A stretch of 23,656 bases of DNA from JANOGU01 sp964602115 (GCA_964602115.1 CAZRQN010000035.1:1-23656), one strand, 5' to 3'. Positions 15,271 to 22,775 are shown, counted from the first letter of the stretch. Notes: generated by a model not told the origin, from the letters alone. Translations and numbers: made by a program.

Positions 15271-15590
15271 ATCTGCTTCTCCGGCATCTGCACCTTCAGC
15301 CCGTCCAGTGCCGGGGTGACCTTGATCTGGCAGGTCAGGCGCGAGCGTTGCGGGTCGGGTTGCCAGGCGAAGTCGAGCATGTCCTCTTCCATCGCATCCC
15401 GCTTCGGCAGTTTGTCCACCCAGGCCGCATCGACATAGACATGGCAGGTGGAACAGGCGCAGGCGCCGCCACAATCGGCCTCGATGCCGGGAATGCCGTT
15501 GTCGCGGGCGCCTTCCATCACGGTCAGACCGTTGGGCACATCGACGACATGCTCCTTGCCGCCGTGTTCCACATAGGTGATGCGCGCCAT
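15267..15590 (-). CDS. fdxE: Adrenodoxin-type 2Fe-2S ferredoxin (FdVI-like)
   Basis: A 107-residue electron carrier holding one [2Fe-2S] cluster. The ligands are Cys40, Cys46, Cys49 (C-x5-C-x2-C in DCGGACACSTCHVYVD) and Cys87 (RLTCQIKV); an extra Cys44 lies inside the loop. The sequence closely follows Rhodobacter capsulatus ferredoxin VI as I remember it, including GLTVMEGARDNGIPGI and the C-terminal PEKQI. Such ferredoxins resemble mitochondrial adrenodoxin and may serve Fe-S assembly or P450-type reduction; the partner reductase is not in this window. The downstream FG-GAP gene overlaps its stop. Confidence 0.95.
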   Translation of the reverse strand: MARITYVEHGGKEHVVDVPNGLTVMEGARDNGIPGIEADCGGACACSTCHVYVDAAWVDKLPKRDAMEEDMLDFAWQPDPQRSRLTCQIKVTPALDGLKVQMPEKQI

Positions 15591-15676
15591 TCCCCGGCCC
15601 TTCTTCCACGTTCGCCAATCCGGTGGGGGACATAGGTGAATTCCGCCGCCTTCGCCAGAGGGCCGAGGACGGCGGC

Positions 15677-15705
15677 TTGCCGGGCGGCGGCATATGTTCC
15701 ATATT
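15677..15705 (+). promoter_or_regulatory. Candidate sigma-70 promoter overlapping the SOS box
   Basis: TTGCCG (15677-15682), spacer of 17 nt, CATATT (15700-15705). The predicted transcription start, 6-8 nt after the -10, falls at about 15712, directly at the ATG at 15713. The -10 box lies inside the LexA site, so LexA would block polymerase binding. Confidence 0.5.
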
Positions 15706-15710
15706 TGTTC
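15696..15710 (+). promoter_or_regulatory. LexA (SOS) box, GTTC-N7-GTTC
   Basis: GTTC (15696-15699), CATATTT, GTTC (15707-15710): an exact match to the direct-repeat SOS box established for LexA in Rhodobacter, Sinorhizobium and other alphaproteobacteria. It ends two bases before an ATG. Its position before a piece of dnaE2, an SOS-controlled gene in this class, argues that it is genuine. Confidence 0.75.
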
Positions 15711-15712
15711 TC

Positions 15713-16126
15713 ATGACCGGCATCCTGCACGCGCCACACAGCCCCGCCCGGCCGCCGGGGTCCTGGCCCCGCCCGCCGGCGGCGATTCCGGCGGCACGGC
15801 TGGTCGAGCCGCCAGGTGGCGCGCGGGTCTGCGTGGCCGGGCTCGTCCTGCTGCGCCAGCGCCCCGGCACCGCCAAGGGAGTGATCTTCGTGACACTGGA
15901 GGACGAGACCGGCGTGGCCAATGTCGTCGTCTGGGCCAAGGTCTTCGAGCGTTTCCGCCGGGCAGTGATCTCCGGCCGGCTCCTGCGCGTCACCGGCCGG
16001 CTGCAGCGCGAGGCCGGCGTGGTGCATGTCCTGGCCGAGACGGTCGAGGATCTCTCGCCGCTTCTCGACCGGCTGCTGCAGCCCGGGTTCCGGGTCGAGG
16101 AGAACCGCGCAGGCGACACGCCTTGA
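15713..16126 (+). CDS. Stand-alone DnaE2 C-terminal OB-fold (truncated error-prone polymerase remnant or mini-gene)
   Basis: A 137-residue ORF. Residues about 35-120 match the C-terminal OB-fold of the error-prone DNA polymerase DnaE2 (ImuC): ARVCVAGLVLLRQRPG, KGVIFVTLEDETGVANVVVW, KVFERFRRAVISGRLL and VTGRLQREAGVVHVLAE. Full DnaE2 is about 1,050-1,100 residues; the PHP, polymerase palm/fingers and helix-hairpin-helix domains are all missing, and upstream is only 120 bp before the ferredoxin gene. The usual C-terminal RDFH end is also missing. The N-terminal 30 residues, rich in Pro, are not DnaE2-like. The frame is intact, with an SOS box and promoter directly before the ATG, and no room for a ribosome-binding site, so translation may be leaderless. 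A GTG at 15623 would extend it through the SOS box, which I consider unlikely. It is either a decaying remnant or a retained SOS-induced DNA-binding domain. Confidence 0.6.
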   Translation: MTGILHAPHSPARPPGSWPRPPAAIPAARLVEPPGGARVCVAGLVLLRQRPGTAKGVIFVTLEDETGVANVVVWAKVFERFRRAVISGRLLRVTGRLQREAGVVHVLAETVEDLSPLLDRLLQPGFRVEENRAGDTP

Positions 16127-16197
16127 GCCCGAAGCCCCGAACCGGACCGGGGCCATCGACCGGGCTGGCCCAGAGTCTGTCGCAACCAGGCTGATAC

Positions 16198-16237
16198 GGG
16201 AACACCCGCCCCGGACTTGATCCGGGGCCGCGTTCCC
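16198..16237. repeat. Palindromic REP-like element 1
   Basis: An 8-bp stem GCCCCGGA/TCCGGGGC with loop CTTGA (16208-16228), enclosed by an outer arm pair GGGAAC (16198-16203) and GTTCCC (16232-16237). The CCCCGGA-N5-TCCGGGG pattern resembles short palindromic repeats common between genes in Rhodobacterales. It lies between convergent transcription units and contains no T-tract, so it is not a typical terminator. Confidence 0.6.
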
Positions 16238-16263
16238 CATCCGCGCCGCCCGTGGCGCAACAG

Positions 16264-16284
16264 GTCCCGGGTCAGGCCCGGGAC
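16264..16284. repeat. Palindromic REP-like element 2
   Basis: A perfect 8-bp stem GTCCCGGG/CCCGGGAC around the 5-nt loop TCAGG. The core CCCGG-N-CCGGG and loop length match element 1, 35 bp away, so both probably belong to one repeat family. The remainder of 16127-16410 (284 bp without a gene) holds only these repeats and the degP terminator. Confidence 0.6.
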
Positions 16285-16356
16285 GGGGTTTCTGACTGCA
16301 ACCGAGTCCGACCGAGCGCGCCCTGGCCTCAATGTCCCTCATGCGCCGAAGGTGCC

Positions 16357-16385
16357 AACGAAACGGGCGCCCGAAGGGGCGCCCG
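16357..16385 (-). terminator. Rho-independent terminator of the hflKC-degP operon
   Basis: On the minus strand, CGGGCGCC, a six-base loop CCTTCG and GGCGCCCG form a strong GC hairpin (16385-16364), followed by GTTTCGTT. It begins 26 bp after the degP stop codon. The T-tract is imperfect but the position is right for the end of the operon. Confidence 0.7.
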
Positions 16386-16410
16386 CAATCGCCATGCCAG
16401 AGGAAGACCC

Positions 16411-17883
16411 TCAGTTCTCCGGCAGTTCCAGCGCCACGAAGCGCGGATCGCCGCCCCGGCGGATCAAGAGGAGGAGCGACTTGCGCCCGGCATCCCGCGC
16501 CTCGGCGATCCGGTCCTCCAGATCCTTGATCCGGGCCACCCGCTGCTGGCCGGCCTCGGTGATCACGTCGCCCTCGCGCAGGCCCTTGGCAAAGGCCTCG
16601 CTCATCTCGTCCACCCGGCCCACCACCAGGCCCTGGGTATCCGGCGGCAGGCCGAGCTTGCCCGCCACCTCCGCCGTCAGCGGCGCAAGCGTCAGGCCGA
16701 GGACTTCTCCGGCCTGCGGCTCGGGAGGCGGCGCGGCGGCAGCCGGCACGGCCTCGCCCTCGGCGGTCTCCCGCCGGCCGAGCGTCACCTGCAGATCCTC
16801 GATCTTGCCCTCGCGCAGCACGGTGACATCCACCGCCTCGCCGACCGGCGCCTCCGCCACCCGGCGGACGAGATCGCGGGTATCCTTCACCTCTGCCCCG
16901 TCAAAGGTGGTGATGACATCCCCCGCCAGCATCCCGGCGTCCTTGGCCGGGCCCTCGGGCACATCGGTGATCAGCGCACCCTTCGCATCCGCCAGGCCCA
17001 TGGCCTCGGCCACATCGGGCGTGACGTCCTGGATGCGCACACCCAGCCAGCCGCGCCGGGTCTCGCCGAATTCCTTCAGCTGGCCGACGACCTTCTCCAC
17101 CACATTCGAGGCCATGGAGAAACCGATGCCGATCGAGCCGCCATTGGGCGACAGGATGGCGGTATTCACCCCGATCACCTCGCCGTTCATGTTGAACAGC
17201 GGACCGCCGGAATTGCCCCGGTTGATCGCGGCATCGGTCTGGATGAAATCGTCATAGGTGCCGCTGAGCTCGCGCCCCCGCGCCGAGACGATGCCGGCAG
17301 AGACCGAGAAGCCCTGGCCGAGCGGGTTGCCCATCGCCATCACCCAGTCGCCGACCCGCATCAGGTCCGAATCCCCGAAGCTGACGAAATTCAGCGGTTC
17401 GGTCGCCTCGACCTTCAGGAGTGCGATATCGGTCTTGGGGTCGGTGCCGACCAGCTTGGCCTTCATCCGCTTGCCGGAGAAGAACTCGATCTCGATCTCG
17501 TCGGCCTTCTCGATCACATGGTTGTTGGTGACGATATAGCCATCCGCCGAGATCACGAAACCCGAACCCAGCGCCTCGGACCGGTGCGGCTGCGGCTCGC
17601 CCTCGCCCTGCCGGTCGAGGAAATCGCGGAACATGTCCTCGAAGGGGCTGCCCTCGGGGATGTCGAGCCCGCCGCCGAGCCCGCCGGCCACGGTCGTGGT
17701 GGTGGTGATGTTGACCACCGCCGGGCTGATCTGCTCGGCCAGTTCGGCAAAGCTCTCCGGCGGAGCGAAAGCCAGCGCCACGGGCGGCGGCGCAAGGCAC
17801 GCCGTGCCAAGCGCCAGCGCGAAGACGAGACCCGCACGCGCTGCGGGACGGACGGCGGCCGGTGTCATGCGAAGGACCCCCAC
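16411..17883 (-). CDS. degP: DegP/HtrA (Do-family) periplasmic serine endoprotease
   Basis: ATP-independent protease/chaperone for misfolded envelope proteins. The 490-residue protein has a signal peptide (about 1-40), a trypsin-like domain with His122 (TNNHVI), Asp152 (TDIALLKV) and Ser225 (NRGNSGGPL), and two PDZ domains, the first starting at about GWLGVRIQDVTP and the second at LGLTLAPLTAEVAG. A Pro/Ala/Glu-rich linker separates the PDZ domains. I chose GTG at 17883, because GAGGGAG lies six bases before it; the ATG at 17868 is an alternative that keeps the signal peptide. DegQ would be an equally good name. It lies 162 bp after hflC, on the same strand, an arrangement known from alphaproteobacteria. 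Confidence 0.94.
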   Translation of the reverse strand: MGVLRMTPAAVRPAARAGLVFALALGTACLAPPPVALAFAPPESFAELAEQISPAVVNITTTTTVAGGLGGGLDIPEGSPFEDMFRDFLDRQGEGEPQPHRSEALGSGFVISADGYIVTNNHVIEKADEIEIEFFSGKRMKAKLVGTDPKTDIALLKVEATEPLNFVSFGDSDLMRVGDWVMAMGNPLGQGFSVSAGIVSARGRELSGTYDDFIQTDAAINRGNSGGPLFNMNGEVIGVNTAILSPNGGSIGIGFSMASNVVEKVVGQLKEFGETRRGWLGVRIQDVTPDVAEAMGLADAKGALITDVPEGPAKDAGMLAGDVITTFDGAEVKDTRDLVRRVAEAPVGEAVDVTVLREGKIEDLQVTLGRRETAEGEAVPAAAAPPPEPQAGEVLGLTLAPLTAEVAGKLGLPPDTQGLVVGRVDEMSEAFAKGLREGDVITEAGQQRVARIKDLEDRIAEARDAGRKSLLLLIRRGGDPRFVALELPEN

Positions 17884-18045
17884 GTTCAACTCCCTCTGTG
17901 TGTCGCCACCGCTGCGTTGCCCCAAGGCATGCTCCTGCGGTGCGTCACACCTTCCATCTCGCAGCTTTGACGCCGGCGCAATGCACAGGCCCGTCGCGCC
18001 GTCTCAACAGGCCGTGAATCCAGCCAGCGCCCTGCAGTCCGCCCC

Positions 18046-18945
18046 TCACGGCGCCGGCGTCGGCGCTGCGGGGTCCGCCGGCGGATTGAAATCGCGCAGG
18101 TACTGGAAGAAGGCGCTGTCGGGGTTCATCACGATCGAGGAATTGCCGCCCTTCAAGGCCCGCTCGTAGGAGGTGAGCGAGCGGGTGAAGGCGAAGAACT
18201 CCGGGTCCCTGCCGAAAGCATCGGCATAGATGGCGTTGCGTGCCGCATCGGCCTCGCCGCGGATGATCTCGGCGCTCTTGCGTGCCTCGGACGTCAGCTC
18301 AACCACCGTCCGGTCTGCAGCGGCCTTCACCCGCTGCGCCGCCTCGTTGCCGCGCGCCACCTCGTCGGCGGCCTCGCGCTGGCGCTCGGTGCGCATGCGG
18401 GCGAAGGTCGCCTCCAGGTTCTGGTCGGGAAGGTCGGTCCGGGTCAGCCGCAGGTCGATCACCTCGATCCCGAGCGCGCTCGCCTGCCGGCGGGCAATGT
18501 CGCGGATCTGGGTCATCAGCGCGCCGCGATCCTCCGACAGCACCCGGTTGGAGGGCACCGAGCCCAGCACTTCCTGGATCGCCGGGTTGATGATCCCTTC
18601 CAGCCGCCGAAGGCCCTGCGCCTCGGCCCCCTGCCCCACCGCCTCGCGGAAGCGCACCACATCCGAGATCCGCCAGCGCGCGAAGGCATCGACCACCAGA
18701 CGCCGGTCGTCGAGCATCGTCACTTCCACCGGCTGGGTGGGCAGGCCGAGAATGCGGTCCTCGTAGCGGACCACTTCCTGGATCAGCGGGATCTTGAAGC
18801 CGAGGCCCGGCTCCTCGACCACCTGGCGCACCTGGCCGAACTGCAGCACCAGCGCCTTCTTGCGCTCATCGACGATGAAGACCGAGGACAGGACGGCCAC
18901 GAGGGCAAAGCCGGCAACGGTCAAGAGCAGGGTCGCACGGGACAT
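18046..18945 (-). CDS. hflC: FtsH protease modulator HflC
   Basis: SPFH/prohibitin-domain membrane protein that assembles with HflK into a large periplasmic cage around the FtsH AAA protease. The 299-residue protein has one N-terminal transmembrane helix (about 5-25), then VDERKKALVLQFGQV, the SPFH domain with LDDRRLVVDAFARWRISD, and a long Glu/Arg/Ala-rich coiled-coil (about 170-235, RMRTERQREAADEVARGNEA). The C-terminal tail ends in Pro/Ala. The start ATG overlaps the hflK stop by one base (TGATG). Confidence 0.95.
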   Translation of the reverse strand: MSRATLLLTVAGFALVAVLSSVFIVDERKKALVLQFGQVRQVVEEPGLGFKIPLIQEVVRYEDRILGLPTQPVEVTMLDDRRLVVDAFARWRISDVVRFREAVGQGAEAQGLRRLEGIINPAIQEVLGSVPSNRVLSEDRGALMTQIRDIARRQASALGIEVIDLRLTRTDLPDQNLEATFARMRTERQREAADEVARGNEAAQRVKAAADRTVVELTSEARKSAEIIRGEADAARNAIYADAFGRDPEFFAFTRSLTSYERALKGGNSSIVMNPDSAFFQYLRDFNPPADPAAPTPAP

Positions 18946-20144
18946 CAGTTCGACCCTCCAGCCTGGGGCGCCGCCACGGCGCCAGCGGCGCCGGGCGGTA
19001 TCGCCATCCGGCCTATCTCGTTGAGCGGCAGGAAAGGCACCACGCCCTGCCCATTCTCGCCACCGCCCACGCCATCGAGCACGACCTTGTTCATTCCGCC
19101 CAGCACCCGCTCCATCGTCTCCAGATACATCCGCCGCCGGGTCACTTCCGGCGCCTTGACGTATTCCTGATAGACGGCAAGGAAGCGGCTGGCCTCGCCC
19201 TCGGCATTGTTGACCACTTCGGCGCGATAGGCCTCCGCATCCTCCAGAAGCCGCGCCGCCTCGCCCCGCGCACCCGCCGTGGCGCGGTTGGCATAGGCAT
19301 CGGCCTCGTTCTGCAGCCGCTCGCGCTCCTGCTGGGCGGCCTGCACCTCGCGGAAGGAATCGATCACCTTCTCCGGCGGCTGGGCGCGCTGGAGGTTCAC
19401 GCGGATGACGTTGATGCCGGAATTGTAGCTGTCCAGCGTCGATTGCACCGCGCGCTGCAGGTCGGTGGCGATCAGGCCCCGGTCACGGTTGAGGATCGGC
19501 GAAAGCTCCGAGCGGGCGATGATGTCGCGCATGGCGCTTTCGGAAACCGCGCGGATCGTGTCCTCGGGATCGGCGAGGTTGAAGAGATAGCCGGAGGGAT
19601 CGGAAATGTTCCACACCACCTGAAAGCCGATATCGACGATGTTCTGGTCGCGGGTCAGCATCAGCCCGCCATCGGCCTCCTGGCCGCCGGTCGTGCCGAT
19701 GTCGGTTGTCCGCTCACCGGTCACCTGGACGATCTCGGCGCTGACGAAAGGCCAGGGCGCGAAGTTGAGCCCCGGCCCGCCGACGGCAGAGAACCCGCCG
19801 AGGAACAGTTCGACCGAGCGCTCCTCGGGCCGCACGGTATAGAACGAGGCATAGGCCCAGAGCGCTGCGGCACCCGCAAGGCCGAGCAGCACCCCGCCGC
19901 GCGAGAAGACCGGGCCAAGCGGCCCGCCGCCACCTCCGCCGCTCCCGCCGCCGCTGCGGCCCCGGCCGCCGATCAGGATGCGCAGCTGCTCCTGACCCTT
20001 CTTCACGATCTCCTCGATCTCGGGGATCTGCGGCCCGTCCTTGCCGCCGCGCGGGCCGCGCTGGCCCGGCTCGCGCGGGCGTTCGTCGCGCGGAGGCTCC
20101 TCGCCACCACCTTTGCCGCCCCAGGGACCACCGCTTCCAGACAT
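18945..20144 (-). CDS. hflK: FtsH protease modulator HflK
   Basis: Partner of HflC in the HflKC-FtsH complex. The 399-residue protein begins with a long Gly/Pro-rich cytoplasmic segment (about 1-80, including a glycine run), typical of HflK, followed by one transmembrane helix (about 85-105, VLLGLAGAAALWAYASFYTV) and the SPFH domain (VRPEERSVELFLGG onwards; NIVDIGFQVVWNISDPSGYLFN). A coiled-coil follows (QERERLQNEADAYANRATAGARGEA). GAGGTG precedes the ATG at 20144. It is the first of the hflK-hflC-degP set; gor ends 69 bp upstream, and I found no clear promoter in that gap. Confidence 0.95.
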   Translation of the reverse strand: MSGSGGPWGGKGGGEEPPRDERPREPGQRGPRGGKDGPQIPEIEEIVKKGQEQLRILIGGRGRSGGGSGGGGGGPLGPVFSRGGVLLGLAGAAALWAYASFYTVRPEERSVELFLGGFSAVGGPGLNFAPWPFVSAEIVQVTGERTTDIGTTGGQEADGGLMLTRDQNIVDIGFQVVWNISDPSGYLFNLADPEDTIRAVSESAMRDIIARSELSPILNRDRGLIATDLQRAVQSTLDSYNSGINVIRVNLQRAQPPEKVIDSFREVQAAQQERERLQNEADAYANRATAGARGEAARLLEDAEAYRAEVVNNAEGEASRFLAVYQEYVKAPEVTRRRMYLETMERVLGGMNKVVLDGVGGGENGQGVVPFLPLNEIGRMAIPPGAAGAVAAPQAGGSN

Positions 20145-20213
20145 CGCTCACCTCAGTTCGCCGTCGCTTCCATAGGTGGAGGTCGGCCGGCCGAAATCAA
20201 CCCGCCACTAGCC

Positions 20214-21569
20214 TTAGCGAACCGGCCTGCGCAAGGTCACGAGTTCTTCGGACAGGGTCGGATGCACTGCCACGGTGCGGTCGAAATCGTCTTTCGTCGC
20301 GCCCATGCCCATGGCCACAGCGACAAGCTGCACCATCTCGCCCGCCCCCGGCCCGACGATGTGGCAGCCCAGGACCCGCCGGCTGTCGGCAGCGACCACG
20401 AGCTTCATCAGCGCCCGGTCCTCGCGCCCGGCAAAGGCGGTGTGCATCGGCCGGAAGCTGCCGGAATAGATCTCGACCGGCCCGGCCGCCCGCGCCGCCT
20501 CCTCGGTAAGGCCGACCGTGCCCAGTTCCGGCTGGGTGAACACCGCCGAGGCGATCAGCCCGTGCTCCACGGGAACCGGGCTGGCGCCGAAAACCGTCTC
20601 GGCAAAGACCTGGCCTTCGCGGATCGCCACCGGGGTCAGGTTCACCCGGTCGGTCACATCGCCCACGGCAAAGACCGAAGGCACGACCGTCTGGCTGTAG
20701 CGGTCAACCGGGATCTCGCCGCGCGCGCCGAGCGCGATCCCCGCCCGCTCCAGCCCGAGCCCGGCGGTGTTGGGCCCCCGTCCGGTGGCGTAGAGCACCG
20801 CATCGAAGACATGCTCGCTCCCGGCGGTCGAGGTGGCGCGGATGCCCCCCGCCACCCTGTCGAGCCGCGCCACTTCCTGGCCGGTCACCAGGTCGATCCC
20901 GCGCTGGCGCATCGCTGCCGCGACCATGCCGCGGGCCTCGTCGTCAAAGCCGCGCAGGATCTGCGGGCCACGCAGCCACTGGCTGACCGCCACGCCCAGA
21001 CCGCTGAAGATGCAGGCGAATTCCGAGGCGATGTAACCGCCCCCGACGATGAGAAGCCGCGCCGGCAACGCCGGCAGGTGGAAGACGTCGTCGGAGGTGA
21101 TCGCCAGATCCCGGCCGGGAAACTCCGGCACCTGGGGATGCCCGCCGGTCGCCACCAGGATGTGCCGCGCCACCACCCGGCTGCCATCGTCCAGCCGGAC
21201 GGTATGAGGGTCCTCGATCGTGGCCCGGGCATTCCGGACGGCGACCCCGGCATTGTCCAGCGTCCGCCGATAGGCCGCCTCCAGCCGGTCGAGTTCGGCA
21301 TGAAGCTTGCTGCGGAAGCGCAGCCAGTCGAATCCTCCCGGGACCACATCCCAGCCGTAGGCGGCAGCATCGGCGATCTGCGCTGCATGTCCCGAGGCGA
21401 AGACCATCAGCTTTTTCGGCACGCAACCCCGGATGACGCAGGTGCCGCCCATGCGGTCGGCCTCGGCGAGGATGACCTTCGCGCCATGCTCGCCTGCGGC
21501 CACGCGTGCCGCGCGCACCCCGCCCGAGCCACCGCCGATGACGAAAAGGTCGCAGTCAAACCCGCTCAT
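20214..21569 (-). CDS. gor: Glutathione-disulfide reductase
   Basis: NADPH-dependent FAD flavoenzyme that reduces oxidised glutathione. The 451-residue length equals E. coli Gor. The FAD-binding GGGSGGVRAAR is at about 12-22; the redox-active disulfide is Cys44-Cys49 in GGTCVIRGCVPKKL; the NADPH-binding GGGYIASEFA lies at mid-sequence; and the dimer-interface HPTLSEELVTLR lies near the C-terminus with the active-site His/Glu pair. The related mycothione/trypanothione and mercuric reductases are less likely because of CVIRGC and length. It starts 33 bp after rpiA in the same direction. Rhodobacteraceae commonly have rpiA-gor-hflKC in this order; linking the pentose phosphate pathway to NADPH-dependent reduction is an inference. 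Confidence 0.95.
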   Translation of the reverse strand: MSGFDCDLFVIGGGSGGVRAARVAAGEHGAKVILAEADRMGGTCVIRGCVPKKLMVFASGHAAQIADAAAYGWDVVPGGFDWLRFRSKLHAELDRLEAAYRRTLDNAGVAVRNARATIEDPHTVRLDDGSRVVARHILVATGGHPQVPEFPGRDLAITSDDVFHLPALPARLLIVGGGYIASEFACIFSGLGVAVSQWLRGPQILRGFDDEARGMVAAAMRQRGIDLVTGQEVARLDRVAGGIRATSTAGSEHVFDAVLYATGRGPNTAGLGLERAGIALGARGEIPVDRYSQTVVPSVFAVGDVTDRVNLTPVAIREGQVFAETVFGASPVPVEHGLIASAVFTQPELGTVGLTEEAARAAGPVEIYSGSFRPMHTAFAGREDRALMKLVVAADSRRVLGCHIVGPGAGEMVQLVAVAMGMGATKDDFDRTVAVHPTLSEELVTLRRPVR

Positions 21570-21602
21570 GCCCGGTTGTGCCCGCCGCTGCCCCTGATCA
21601 TC

Positions 21603-22391
21603 TCATTCGCCGAGATCGGCGAAGATATTGGCCACCTGCGGCAAGGCCAGGGTGCTTTCCTCTTCGCCCCCGCCGGCAATGTCGCGCACCACGACGCGGC
21701 CATCGCCATGGCCGATCACCACCGTGTCGCAGATGTCGATGAAAAGCCCGTTCTCCACCACGCCGGGGATCTGGTTCAGCAAGAGCGCCAGCTGCCGGGC
21801 ATTGCCGATGCGCTTGAGGTGCAGGTCGAGGATATGGTTGCGCTCGTCGGTGACCAGCGGCTTTCCGCCGCTCATCCGCACGGTCACCTCGCGGTTCATC
21901 ACATCGACGGAAACGAGCGCCTCCTCGATCAGCGCCTTGGTCGTCTGCCAGCCGAAGGGGATGACCTCCACCGGCAGCGGAAAGGCCCCGAGCGTGGTGA
22001 CTTCCTTGGCGGCATCGGCGATCACGATCATCTGGTCGGACGCCGTGGCAACGATCTTCTCCTGAAGGAGCGCCGCACCGCCGCCCTTGATCAGGTTCAG
22101 GTTGCGATCGAACTCGTCGGTGCCGTCGATGGTCAGGTCCAGCCACTTGACCTCGTCGAGCGTTGTCAGCGGCACCTTCAGCTGCCGGGCGAGATCGGCG
22201 GTCCTGGCGGAAGTCGGGACGCCCTTGACCCGCAGGCCTTCGTCCCGGATGCGCTCGGCCAGGCAGCGCACCATCCAGGCGGCGGTGGACCCGGTGCCGA
22301 GCCCGACCCGCATGCCGTTCTCGACGAATTCCACCGCGCGGCGGGCGGCGAAGTATTTCGCCTTGTCGATCGGGGAAAGTTCGGCCGCCAT
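21603..22391 (-). CDS. rpiA: Ribose-5-phosphate isomerase A
   Basis: Interconverts ribose 5-phosphate and ribulose 5-phosphate in the pentose phosphate pathway and Calvin cycle. The 262-residue protein shows GLGTGSTAAW (30-39) for phosphate binding, DLTIDGTDEFD with Asp89 and Asp92, and IKGGGAALLQEK with Lys102 and catalytic Glu111. E. coli RpiA is 219 residues; the extra length is partly a C-terminal extension (RVVVRDIAGGGEEESTLALPQVANIFADLGE). GAGGAG precedes the ATG at 22391. A TATAAG sequence at 22423-22418 on the same strand is a possible -10 box, but I see no good -35 box. Confidence 0.95.
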   Translation of the reverse strand: MAAELSPIDKAKYFAARRAVEFVENGMRVGLGTGSTAAWMVRCLAERIRDEGLRVKGVPTSARTADLARQLKVPLTTLDEVKWLDLTIDGTDEFDRNLNLIKGGGAALLQEKIVATASDQMIVIADAAKEVTTLGAFPLPVEVIPFGWQTTKALIEEALVSVDVMNREVTVRMSGGKPLVTDERNHILDLHLKRIGNARQLALLLNQIPGVVENGLFIDICDTVVIGHGDGRVVVRDIAGGGEEESTLALPQVANIFADLGE

Positions 22392-22480
22392 CGCATCACT
22401 CCTCGCGCACGTCGTCCCTTATAGGCCCCCGGCCCTGGCATCGCGAGGGGCTTTTGCCCCGCAGGGAAGGCCCCGGGCCG

Positions 22481-22600
22481 TCAGGCGCCGATGCCGCCAC
22501 CGGCGGCCTGCGGGGCGGCCCGCCAGCGCGCGGCGACCGACACCGCGATGGCCACGGCGAAGGCGAACGGCGGTTGCCGCAGTGGCCTCGGGATTCGCAT
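22481..22600 (-). CDS. Possible 39-residue membrane peptide
   Basis: A short frame from ATG at 22600 to a TGA: it starts MRIPRPLRQPP, then has a hydrophobic run FAFAVAIAVSVAA that could span the membrane, and an Ala/Gly-rich tail. From codon 8 on, nearly every third position is G or C, as in true genes here. The ribosome-binding site is poor. An 11-bp-scale hairpin GGGGC-TTTT-GCCCC (22447-22460) follows its stop. It lies in the 384-bp gap between rpiA and sdaA, which otherwise shows only an unremarkable GC-rich sequence and a 14-codon ORF on the other strand (22648-22692). The evidence is limited to codon pattern and hydrophobicity. Confidence 0.27.
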   Translation of the reverse strand: MRIPRPLRQPPFAFAVAIAVSVAARWRAAPQAAGGGIGA

Positions 22601-22775
22601 CCACGATCCATCTGCTGCCCGGTCTGCCCGATCGGGGTTTACGGACCATGACCGACGCCGGCGCCTTGGGTGTCGGCCCGTCGCGCCACTGACGCCGCGA
22701 AGGCCTGCAGTGTCGCTATGGGACTTGCCCCGCAACCGTCCGAGGCATCTTCTGGCCGGGCAAAGGGAGCCGCAC

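Noticed and set aside
14551..16332. 593-codon minus-strand frame running through FG-GAP, ferredoxin and the dnaE2 fragment
   Set aside because: Only the part from 15270 down resembles a protein family; the upstream part lies antisense or out of frame to the ferredoxin and crosses the palindromes.
19443..22424. 993-codon open frame on the plus strand opposite hflK, gor and rpiA
   Set aside because: Composition is His/Gly/Arg/Asp-rich with no recognisable domain. It is the mirror of three well-supported genes in GC-rich DNA, where stop codons are rare.
22640..22775. Possible cobalamin or glycine riboswitch before sdaA
   Set aside because: A CCCCGCAACCGT stretch recalls part of a cobalamin riboswitch, but the B12 box and the other conserved elements are not present in order; no glycine-aptamer motifs either.
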